A program made the translations under genes and the position numbers. Positions 28,409 to 37,806 of a DNA stretch of 64,000 nt are shown piece after piece. Position 1 is the stretch's first letter; the number at the start of each line of letters is the position of its first letter. This DNA is from Cylindrotheca closterium (taxonomy: Eukaryota; Bacillariophyta; Bacillariophyceae; Bacillariales; Bacillariaceae): the NCBI GenBank assembly GCA_933822405.4, contig CAKOGP040002313.1, forward strand, positions 477,935-541,934, written 5' to 3'. Below the pieces are notes generated by a model. It had not been told where the DNA came from and made no database searches. It worked only from the letters and a program-made list of their open reading frames with translations.

Positions 28409-30667
28409 TTAGGTCTTGTGGACAATGAAAGCTTTCCCTGTAGCCTTCTGAGTTTTCTTGAGAGCTCCAAGGGTTCCTGCAGTTGTCCCTTTAGAAGCCA
28501 TACGAGCTTCGGCTTGCTCCCGTTGAATCTGTCGCAGACGTTTGTCTTCCTTTTTCTTGCTACCAGCATGTCCATGGAATTGGTAACATAGATCTCGATA
28601 GGCTTCTTTCGAAGTGAGCAATCTTCCATGCTTGTCTCTGTATTCTAGCTTGATTTCACGACCGGCAAATTCCTTGTCCTTGTCATTAGCATTCCTCCCA
28701 ATCTTTACAACCTTTTTTAGATCCAATGCTTCGTAATTCTCGTAGTTTCGTTCATCCTTCGCACGCCCACGAAGCTCTTCCTTTCCAGCATGTTTCTTTA
28801 TCTCGCCTGTTTGCTTCAACATGGACACGAAACTTGATAGGCCTCTTCCAACTCCTGCAGCTTCAGATGCTGTTCCTTCTAGTGCAGGGGTGTCATCCTC
28901 GTCGACTTCTTTTGCAAGCTCATGGATATCCAGATTCTCTTCTTCTTCTGCTTCCTTCATTTCGACGTCTTCCACCTTCGGTGCTATGTCCTTGGGAGCA
29001 GACTTGATCTCAATCTTGATACCAGAAGTGTTTGGTGCTGGTTTGGTTTTTGACCGCTCTTCTTGCTGAGCACGTGCCTGGATGGCTCGAGTAAATTCAC
29101 GAGTATCATCAGTTGAAAAGGAGATTCCAGACGACGACGGGGCATGATCTGGTTTGACTGCAGCATCCTCTGACTGTTTCAACGCTGCAGCTACAGCATC
29201 GGCTCCCTTTGCTTTTGGTTTGTTCAATTCTCTTAATCGGTTCAGTCTTCGTGCCTTTGCTAGAGCTGCATTCAAGAAAGAATCGTCGGGTTCTTCGTCA
29301 AACCAATCCTCCTCAACCTTTGGTTTCTTCTTTTCTTGAAATGCCAATCTTGTTCGTTCATTCCCCTTATCCATAATATCATCGTAGCGTGCTCTTTTCT
29401 CCCTCGCTTCCTCTTTTACATCGCCATCTGTCATGATATGATCATTGGACTCTTCCTCGTCCACCTTCCGCCGTTTTCGCATTCCTGTTACTTCCGCAGA
29501 GGCAGTCTCCTCTAGATGCTGAAGCAGATTACCATTTTGAGTTCCAGGCGCTTCAACCTTTTCTTCCTCGTCATCACTGTCCATTTTGCGTCGACGCTGT
29601 TTCTTACTCTTCTTATCCTTCTTCTTCTTCTTTTTGAATTTACCATCCTTCTTGAGCTTTCGCTTGGCTCGTTCAGCGTCCTCCTCTTCGACCGTCATGT
29701 AGTCACTAGCTGCTACGTCAGCCTTTGTGGGAAGCAATGAGATGGCTTTTCCTCGCTGGATGGCATCGAAATCAGTTATCTTTTCTTCTTTCTCTCTTGT
29801 ACTACCAAGTCGGAATCCTAGTCTTGACGGTTGGTCCTCGTCTTCATTGTCCCCCAAGAACAGATTTCCGCGCTCCTTGCGGGAAGGACCCAAGGTTCCT
29901 CCAAGTTCTTCAAACTCTTCATCATCAAAGCCAGCATATCCGCCAGCCCTTCCCATACCCATTTCGAGCATGCGCTTCTTCCGAAGGCCATCCTGTTGTT
30001 TCTTTTGGTCTCTCAAGTTGTCATTCTCGAGGGTGTCTTCTGCTTCGTTCAAACCCGTGGCCTTATTCGACTCATTCTTTTCCAAAAGTGGAGCATCTGC
30101 CAAGGTTAGAACTGTTGTAGAACCAGCCTCGAGTTCGGACATCTTATGGGAAACTTGCATTCCCTCAAGATCGTTGTCATCGTACCTTTCATTAGTTTTG
30201 GTTGTTTTCTTTGTCTTGGACTTTTTCGGCGCCTCATCCTTTTGTTGTCGCATTTTTTCCGCCCAAGAGAGAGCTGACTTATCCGCATCATCCGAAAGCG
30301 TTTGAGACCCAAAGGTTTTGGCAGCTCCTCGTTGGACATCTCTTTGCAGTCTGGCTTCGCTGATGCGTGCTGCTGCCTCTTTAGCAGCGCCGTCATTTGT
30401 AGCAGGTTTGTGCACTACTTCCTTTCCAGAACCTGATCGTAAAGGCTTGAGACCTAGTTTATCTCGAAGTTTGTTGGTTTCGTCAATGGACATTTCCAGC
30501 ACTTCGTCTGCCTTTGATGCAGATTCGGAGATCTCATTTCGAGACGCTTGTTCCTCTATTGATTGAAATGGAACAGGTTCTCTACTCAATCGTAGCGGGG
30601 CCAATCCAAGCTCAGCTCGAAGCTTGTTGGTTTCTTCGACGGAAAGCTCAATCACTTCCTCTGGCAT
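28409..30667 (-). CDS. SART1: SART1 / Snu66, U4/U6.U5 tri-snRNP protein
   Basis: A single exon of 752 residues. The conserved N-terminal peptide (LSIEETNKLRAKLGLKPL in human) occurs twice here, at about residues 8-25 and 59-76. The hallmark C-terminal block is intact: KEFAGREIKLEYRDKHGRL, LTSKEAYRDLCYQFHGHAG, KKKEDKRLRQIQREQAEARM and the TPLGTL-like GTLGALKKTQKATGKAFIV. The middle is charged and low complexity, with a Lys-rich run (KKKKKKDKKSKKQRRRK) and acidic stretches. SART1 bridges U5 and U4/U6 and is released on spliceosome activation. It lies downstream of the trifunctional enzyme gene on the same strand, 244 nt away. Confidence 0.93.
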   Translation of the reverse strand: MPEEVIELSVEETNKLRAELGLAPLRLSREPVPFQSIEEQASRNEISESASKADEVLEMSIDETNKLRDKLGLKPLRSGSGKEVVHKPATNDGAAKEAAARISEARLQRDVQRGAAKTFGSQTLSDDADKSALSWAEKMRQQKDEAPKKSKTKKTTKTNERYDDNDLEGMQVSHKMSELEAGSTTVLTLADAPLLEKNESNKATGLNEAEDTLENDNLRDQKKQQDGLRKKRMLEMGMGRAGGYAGFDDEEFEELGGTLGPSRKERGNLFLGDNEDEDQPSRLGFRLGSTREKEEKITDFDAIQRGKAISLLPTKADVAASDYMTVEEEDAERAKRKLKKDGKFKKKKKKDKKSKKQRRRKMDSDDEEEKVEAPGTQNGNLLQHLEETASAEVTGMRKRRKVDEEESNDHIMTDGDVKEEAREKRARYDDIMDKGNERTRLAFQEKKKPKVEEDWFDEEPDDSFLNAALAKARRLNRLRELNKPKAKGADAVAAALKQSEDAAVKPDHAPSSSGISFSTDDTREFTRAIQARAQQEERSKTKPAPNTSGIKIEIKSAPKDIAPKVEDVEMKEAEEEENLDIHELAKEVDEDDTPALEGTASEAAGVGRGLSSFVSMLKQTGEIKKHAGKEELRGRAKDERNYENYEALDLKKVVKIGRNANDKDKEFAGREIKLEYRDKHGRLLTSKEAYRDLCYQFHGHAGSKKKEDKRLRQIQREQAEARMASKGTTAGTLGALKKTQKATGKAFIVHKT

Positions 30668-30911
30668 CTTGAGAAACCAACCACTACTTTGTGGTGCTTA
30701 TTCGTTGAGTGTGTTGTGGTTAACCTGTAATGGATTAATCTCGTCAAACGTGCTGCTATTGCACCCCGATCGATTTTTAGGCACCGCGCGACCCCGCGCA
30801 ATGCTCTCTTGGACTTGTTGCATAGTCTCCTTGACACTCATACGAAGTACTGGTACTCTAGTTATTTACATCGGTAGGTACATATTCTATTTGGATCTAA
30901 GTGTGTACAAA

Positions 30912-33333
30912 TTAACTACTGTGAAACTTCTTTTCTGCTGCGGCGTAGTCCTTCAACAATTGGCAGGGCTCAAACTGTGGTCCGTACTTGTCGGCAAAAC
31001 CATGCATCATGTCAACATAGTTGCCGACTCCAACTTGGTCGAGGTAACGGAATGGACCACCTCGGAATGGTGCAAATCCAGTTCCAAACACAAGGCCAAT
31101 GTCTCCGACCACTGGGTTTTCAATAATGTCATCTTCCAAGCACTTGGCAGCTTCGTTGACAAAGCGCGACACTATTCTGTCTTGGACCTCCTTTTCGCTC
31201 AAACCAAGATCTTGTTGAACAAATCCCTTGACGTATGCTTCAACCTCGGGGCTGATAGTCTTTTTCTTTCCCTTATATGTGTAGAAACCTTGGCCACTCT
31301 TCTTTCCGAGCCATCCCTTTCCAATCATATCTTTCATGAGGCTGATGTCACCTCCTCCCATGCGATCACCAAGGTCCGCATTCGACAAGAATCCAGCTAC
31401 ATGAGAAGTAACGTCAATTCCAACTTCATCAGCAAGTGTGACTGGTCCCACTGGCATTCCAAAGTTCTTCAAAGCCTTGTCTAGGGCTTCCAACTTGACA
31501 CCATCCCGGACCACTGCGGATACCTCGACCAAAAATGGCCCAAGACAACGGTTGACGTAAAATCCTGGAACGTCCTTCACCATGATGCAAGTCTTGCCTT
31601 GCTTGGATCCAACTTCAAATGCGGTTGCCTTGGTAGCATCACTAGTTCCTTCATGTGGAATAATTTCCAACAATGGCATGGATGGAACTGGAGAAAAGTA
31701 GTGCATACCAATGATGTTCTCTGGTCGCTTGGCACCTTGAGCAATGTCGGCAATAGGAATGGCAGAAGTGTTGGTGGCAAAAATACAATGGTCAGGAGTC
31801 TGACTTTCAACGTCAGCCACAATCTTTCGCTTCAAATCGAGATCTTCAAACACAGCTTCGATCACCATACCAGCGCGAGCAAAATGTGCTGGTGTGGCAG
31901 GATTATCATCGGTCAATCCAATCACATTGGATGACGCAATGTTGTGCTTGAACTTGGTCATGCGTCTTCTCTTGAGTTTCTTGTCCCAGTTGCCCTTCAT
32001 GTAGGATTGACCTCTTCCAACAGCTTCGTCGTTTCGGTCCTTGAGCAAAACTGTCACTCCCTTTTCGGCGGTCACTTGAGCGATACCTGCTCCCATGAGT
32101 CCAGCTCCCATGACGGCAACTGTATTCACTGGTCGTGCGGCGTCTTTGCCAAAGTTGTGTTTCTTCATTTGGGTCATTCCATCAAAGATGCCAATTAGGG
32201 CTTCTGACTCTGGAGTGGCTGCCAGCTTGGCAAATTGTTCCCGCTCATTCTTGTACTTAGTGGCTGGGTTGGCAAGTCCGTGTTGGACACACTGAATGAT
32301 GGAATAGGGAGCTGGGTAGTTTCCGTTGGTGTTCTTCGCGACCATCTTGTCAATTTGATTCCAAATGAGTTTCTGTCCAATTGGATTATCTTCCAAAAGT
32401 CGGTTCATGAGACTCTTCTTTTTTCTCTTGGGCTTTAGTTTTCCAGTGGCAAGATCGATGGCCGATTGGATGGCCACCGATTCGACGGATTGCGAGGCAA
32501 CGACCAAATCCACCAAACCCATCTTTTTGGCCTTGTCGGGTCGAACGTCCTTTCCAGTCAGCATCATGTCCATGGCATTTTGCAGGCCGACAAGTTCGTG
32601 TAGGTTTTGAGTTCCACCAAAGCCAGGAAGAAGACCAAGCTTGACTTCGGGTAGACCCAATTTGGTCTTGGGAGAATCGGAAGCGACACGGTAGTCACAC
32701 CACCTGAAACACGCATAATGAAAACGAACAACAGGATGTGGTTAGACATTGGTGTACAGCCACCACAATAGAGAGTATAAGCAAATGAAGGCATCTCACT
32801 TACATTGTCCACTCCAAACCTCCACCCAGTGCTGGACCATCAATGGCACAGACAAGAGGAATCTTCTTATCCTTCATCAATTGAAAGAAATCCATTCCTT
32901 CTTCAATGAGCCCGACCAAGTCTTGCTTGTTTTCGACTGCCTTCAAATCAAAGATATCGGCACCGGCAATGAACATACCGGGTTTGCCAGACGAAAAGAC
33001 GACAGCCTTGACTTCAGCATTATTGGCGATTTCATTTTCCCACATGACGCGGGCTTCTCGTGACATGTCAAAGCTAATCGAATTGACAGACTTTGGGCCG
33101 TCAAATCGAATGACGGCGACACCTTCGGGTGTCATTTCGATATCCTGAAAGAATTCATACTTGCGCCCAGCTTTTGGCTCAAAGGAAGGTGGTGGAGCCC
33201 GGATTGTCTCTTCGGCTTCGACCGCAGCAGTTGATTGAAATCTTGCGGGGAGAGCGCTGATGGTGGGATGCACTCTTTGACAAAGGAAGGCTCCCCTGGC
33301 AGCCTTTCTTGCTGCTAGTCTACCTAGCATCAT
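30912..33333 (-). CDS. HADHA: Mitochondrial trifunctional enzyme alpha subunit
   Basis: Two exons join to 773 residues: 33333-32804 and 32703-30912, with a 100-nt intron (GTAAGT donor, GTTTCAG acceptor). The join restores PALGGGLEWTMWCDYRVAS across the splice. The N-terminus MMLGRLAARKAARGAFLCQR is a mitochondrial-type presequence. The crotonase half has the oxyanion-hole segments GKPGMFIAGADI (about 116-127) and DGPALGGGLEW. The dehydrogenase half starts at VAVMGAGLMGAGIAQ (about 372-386, NAD site) and includes the catalytic His in IIGMHYFSPVP and VKDVPGFYVNR. It hydrates long-chain enoyl-CoA and oxidises the hydroxyacyl product in beta-oxidation; the thiolase beta subunit is not in the window. 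Confidence 0.95.
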
Positions 33334-33693
33334 CTTGGTTGTTGGTTTGTATCTTTCGGATGCTCCGAAGGATGGATTTTATGCTGGTGGTAAAGAATAT
33401 TCGTTGATGGGAACTGAGAATGCAAATATTAGCGAAGATTGGGATCTTCCTTGGCACTTTTGAAGACGCGTCACTTGACACCAAAGAAAGGCGAAGGAAG
33501 CCCTTTCGAACACTTCGACTAAAGTAAAAACCAAAACAATTTCTGAAACACACCGTATAATCCTACGTAAGTAGTAGGCAACGTCACGAACTAAGCCTAA
33601 ACAAGTACATTCATATTTTTTAACAGGGTTGTCGTACAACTTCGTGGATTTGGTACCAAGCCATCAAAACATCAAATGGCCATTTTCATCATG

Positions 33694-33845
33694 ACCTTCC
33701 GACCCCTTGTTGACATCCACCTTATCACTCCTGCCTCAATGTTTTAGTAGAATATCCTTCTGAATATATCACACAAGAGAAATATCGAAAAATAGTGAGG
33801 CGGGAAGGAAGCGGTCCTATCGAAATCTACCAAAATGGCGGATGG
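33694..33845. repeat. Diverged direct repeat, copy A
   Basis: About 150 nt, paired with copy B 350 nt downstream in the same orientation. Shared blocks in the same order are CCTTCCGACCCC-TTGTTG.CATC, AATA..CTT.T...ATCACA.AAG, AAATATCGAAAAA, and GAAATCTACCAAAA-GGC-GATG. Confidence 0.75.
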
Positions 33846-34043
33846 TTCGAAAGCATCGTTATGGCAAGCCTTGAGGCCAATGTATTCATCATGCACTGCA
33901 AGACAATGTATGAGAAGGTAGTATTTGTTCTCTACTTTTATTTTGAATCATGTGACCATTGAATGCTTTGGTATTGTTGGTTTCCTTGGTCCCCAAAAGG
34001 ACCGCTTAAACCCGGCATCAACTTTTGAAAGGTTGTTTTCGAA

Positions 34044-34195
34044 ACCTTTCGACCCCATGTTGTCATCGACAAAACATCGGGCATCTCTATTTTTTTTCAG
34101 AATACGCTTTTAAACTCATCACATAAGAAAAATATCGAAAAACACAGAGATGATCGATGAGTCCAAGTAGTGAAATCTACCAAAAAGGCTGATGA
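34044..34195. repeat. Diverged direct repeat, copy B
   Basis: Counterpart of copy A: ACCTTTCGACCCCATGTTGT, then ATCACATAAGAAAAATATCG, then GAAATCTACCAAAAAGGCTG. The copies are the same length within a few bases, which suggests an old segmental duplication with substitutions. Confidence 0.75.
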
Positions 34196-34816
34196 ATGGA
34201 TTTGTTGGCAACCGGTTCGTTGATCTTTAGCATGTCCCCATGACCGCCATGGAGGCATAAACCACTCAACAATACACCGGTCCCTTCTATTAGTCCTTAG
34301 CGACAGAGAAATTTGCGAATTGACCTTAGATGATTTGGCCTATACCTACCTCCAGAAGCCAATTTCCTGCTGACCCCATTTCGAGGAGTTCCGGTGACTT
34401 GGTTGAATTTTTCGGAATTCCATGCAATATAGACCAATGTTCCTAATTTAAAGTACATATATCTGTAACATATATACATAAGATAAATGTTGCACGTTGA
34501 AATATCAAGATTCGTATGACAACAAGGTCGTTTGTGAGGTTTGGGGCTCTTTCCTCTAGAGAGTCTTTTTTGGGAAGATCTCACAATTTGAGCACATCCG
34601 ATTCAATCGACCTCAAGGTTTTGTACCACGGCTACGAGTTTTCTACGGTAGGCAGTCAGATCTTGCAACGATTTTTTTGAAGTGTTCTACGGTTAAGTGC
34701 CAGACGTTGAAAACGATCGAGGAGCCGGAGGAAGCAATGATTTCTTGATTACAATGCCATCACACAATAATTGTACCTATTGTACAGTACAGTAACAAGA
34801 CATTAGCAAAGCCACG

Positions 34817-36558
34817 ATGGAAGGAGGGGCTTCCAATGCACAAGGTGGTCCAAATCGACGCAATGGTCGCAATCGTCGCCGCCGAAACAACAAAAATAGC
34901 GGCAATGCCGGCAATGGCAACGGCAATAACACCAACAACACCAACACCAACAACAACAACAGGTCGCAACCACAACCGCAATCGCGGTCTCAGTCCATGG
35001 ATGGATCGATGGGAATGACCGGCAATTCAAAACCGCCCACTCCAGGAAACAACAAATCTCAATCTCCTCAACGGAATATTCACCAAGGGAAGAAAAAGTC
35101 TCGGTCGCCCAACCGCGATGGACGCTCCACCTCGCCTCTGCGTCCACACCAACGTATCCACAAGTCACAAAATCCGGACATGACGGTGGTCATCAACAGG
35201 AGCGATTTGTGGGACTCTGCTGCGCACTTTCAACCGGATGAGACCTACGTCCAACACCATCAACACCCGCAGCCCAATCTGCTTGTCAAGCCGTTTCAAT
35301 TCATCCCTCATGTTCCCAATCATCATGCTCCGTCCATTGTGACAGCTCGTGTCCCTTACAATTTGGAATCCATCAAGCCGCCACCCCAATTTGCGGATGG
35401 GCTCTTCGATGTCTTTGACAGAGTTACGCCCAATCCCCACGACTCAAGTGTAGTCCATGACAAGTATTGGTGTCAACGCCGTCGGCTCTTTTCCAGATTT
35501 GATGCAGGCATTCAGTTGGACTCCGAAGGATGGTTCTCGGTTACACCCGAGGTCATTGCCGATCATGTGGCTCAGCGAGTGGCCAACCTGGCCAAGCCTA
35601 TTGTCCAAGCTCGGAATGATGGTTATGGGATTGTCATTATGGATGCCTTTTGTGGATGCGGGGGGAACTCGGTTGCCTTTGGCAAGATTGATACCTCTCT
35701 TGTCTCGCGTGTGGTATGCGTGGATACAGATCGTACCAAGCTCATGAAGGCCGCTCATAATGCTTCTTTGTACGGAATTCCTACCAATAAGTTGGTATTT
35801 ATTGAATGCAACTCGACCTTCATCCTAAAGTACTGCTACAAGAATGGGCAGTTTATCTTGGACCAGCCATCCACACAGCTTCCCAAGTACATGCCCAAGC
35901 CGGTTCAAATGACACGTCATGCCGGATATCGCATTGGAGGTTTGGATCTGTTGCCCCGGCGCATTGATGCTGTCTTTATGGATCCTCCGTGAGTTTCATG
36001 GTTGTGGATATGATGGCTTTCAGCTTTTACAGTTTCTTGTTCTCACACTTATGGCGTCGCATGTCTTTCTCCTTAATTCACAGATGGGGCGGTGTTGACT
36101 ATGAGGTGTTTGGAAAGAACGGGTACGACCTCAAGAAAAATATGAAAATTCGAATTTCACCCGAAGAAGACGAATACGAAGCGGACGGAGACGGCTTTGG
36201 AGATGATTTCTTTGATACCTTTTCTACACCTACCAACCACCAAAAAATGTCGCAAAAGGCTCGCAAGGCCAACTTTAACAAGCACACGGAAGGCGACTTT
36301 ATTGATGGAATGGAAATGCTCAAAGTGGCTGCTGAAGCGACGGCATCCCGAATTGTGCTTTTTGATATGCCTCGAAATACCAACAAGGTTTCTCTTGGAT
36401 TGAGTGCATATGAGGCTGGATACAAGGGCAACATCAAGCTCGAAGAGCACTACCTCAACGGACGGCTCAAGACGGTGACTGCCTACATGGGGGCGGACTA
36501 CAGTGGGCTCATTAATAACCACAATCAGGGCAAGGATGCAGCAGAGGTACACAGTTAA
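34817..36558 (+). CDS. TGS1: Trimethylguanosine synthase
   Basis: Two exons join to 548 residues: 34817-35988 and 36084-36558. The intron (GTGAGT donor, TTCACAG acceptor) falls inside the catalytic motif; joining gives DPPWGGVDY (Asp389-Tyr397), where the Trp stacks on the m7G cap. The N-terminal 115 residues are low complexity: Asn/Arg/Gly-rich with Asn-Thr repeats, then Ser-Pro-Arg. The methyltransferase core has WFSVTPEVIADHVAQR, SAM motif I MDAFCGCGGNSVAFG (from D276), and VCVDTDRTKLMKAAHNASLYG. An acidic insertion (EEDEYEADGDGFGDD) follows DPPWGG. TGS1 converts the m7G caps of snRNA and snoRNA to trimethylguanosine. GTACAGTAC lies about 27-35 nt upstream of the ATG. Confidence 0.94.
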
Positions 36559-36628
36559 AAAGTGCCGTTTTTCAAAGGACAATGTTTAAAATAAGCTAGA
36601 ATGGCAAACTTTAAGATTCGGTCTAGTT

Positions 36629-37513
36629 TTAAATGATATGAACATCTCCAAAGCTAGAACCAGAAGAAGCTGATGATTCGTCATCATAAGGTCCAGCACG
36701 AGGATTTTTGTGCGAAGTATTATTTTGGTCGCCCCATAGAGTTTTTCTTACATCATCGAATACTGATGTACGCTTCAGTCCAGACAGTTGATTTTCAAAG
36801 TGTATGGTCGATTGGTCGTCAAAGGATGCATGGGGCATCTCCGCCATTTTGTGCTCCAATGCCAATCGTTGGACCTCTACAAAGTCGGGAGTCAGTTTGT
36901 TGATACGTTTTCGTTTTAGAAGATACGCCAACGCCACGGTCAAGAAAATGACCAGCGAAACTAAAACTGCCTCCAAGGCCGTATTGGATTCCTCTTTGAT
37001 CACAATCGAAGTTCTAGTCTCGCACGAATCCCCAATGTATCCCTTCTTGCATTTACAATGATGACGCATGTCGTCCCCAGCGACACATTCACCACCATTG
37101 TAACATCGCTCCGAGTCTCCACATCCTTTGTATGGAATCTCGCATAGTGCGCCCGTGAAGTGCCCAAAACATTTACAACTATAATCTTCTGGATCGTATA
37201 TTCGACCTTCGTCTATCAACAAGCCACTAGCTCCTCCCGTGGGAGCCTCATGACAATAGGATCCATTTTTACAGTCCAAAGGACAAAACCGTTCACAAGT
37301 AGGGCCAGAAAAACCAGGGCCACAAAGACAATGGCGATGAGGCACCACAGAATTGCCTTCTTGACAACTACCACCATTGAGACAATGGTCGTCATCGGAG
37401 CAAAGGTCGTGGTTGACGTGCGTTTGATCGTCGTCGGAGGCGGTAGTAGATGAAGCTGCCATGGTAACTAGCAAAATAGACTTGGCAATCGATGATAAAT
37501 GGGATTTCTTCAT
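36629..37513 (-). CDS. EGF-domain single-pass membrane protein, unknown
   Basis: 294 residues from ATG 37513, chosen because it begins a signal peptide (MKKSHLSSIAKSILLVTMAA). The frame is open 29 codons further upstream, but that part is basic and unlike a leader. The ectodomain has three Cys-rich EGF-like modules: CSDDDHCLNGGSC ... CLCGPGFSGPTCE, CPLDCKNGSYC ... CKCFGHFTGALCE, and CGDSERCYNGGEC ... CKCKKGYIGDSCE. One membrane helix (ALEAVLVSLVIFLTVALAYLL) is followed by KRKR and a polar Ser/Asp-rich cytoplasmic tail. The topology is type I. Ligand and role are unknown. It converges on TGS1 (70 nt) and diverges from the V-ATPase gene. Confidence 0.85.
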   Translation of the reverse strand: MKKSHLSSIAKSILLVTMAASSTTASDDDQTHVNHDLCSDDDHCLNGGSCQEGNSVVPHRHCLCGPGFSGPTCERFCPLDCKNGSYCHEAPTGGASGLLIDEGRIYDPEDYSCKCFGHFTGALCEIPYKGCGDSERCYNGGECVAGDDMRHHCKCKKGYIGDSCETRTSIVIKEESNTALEAVLVSLVIFLTVALAYLLKRKRINKLTPDFVEVQRLALEHKMAEMPHASFDDQSTIHFENQLSGLKRTSVFDDVRKTLWGDQNNTSHKNPRAGPYDDESSASSGSSFGDVHII

Positions 37514-37806
37514 TTTTCTTTTTCTTTTTTCGTTCTGCAATGGATGTTTTGTTGTTGATGACAAACAGGAACAAAACATCATTTGCCACAGTTTCGACAA
37601 GAATTTGCTTCCAACACGACTGGTTTTTGGCCGAGGTCGAAGGATTCAAAGAGTCTAAATAAGTGCTCCCCACGTGGTCTCATGCACCGATCAATCGATG
37701 ATAAATGAAGTCATTGCGAGTCCAGCAAGACTCACAAAGTTCACTCGTTTCCCATCAACCTGGAAAAGGAGGAGCTACCTTCTCTACCGGTTAACAATAT
37801 ATCACA

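Larger units (their letters stand above)
33334..34816. other. 1.48-kb gene desert
   Basis: This is the longest stretch without a gene. It separates the HADHA and TGS1 start codons (divergent), so both promoters lie in it. Short ORFs of up to 95 codons are low in coding character. It contains the diverged direct repeat (33694 and 34044 copies) and, near the TGS1 end, GTAC-rich sequence (34773-34795: GTACC, GTACAGTACAGTA). I found no tRNA or snRNA signature. Confidence 0.6.

Noticed and set aside
34297..34584. 95-codon minus-strand ORF in the gene desert
   Set aside because: It has no coding character, no splice partner and no family resemblance.
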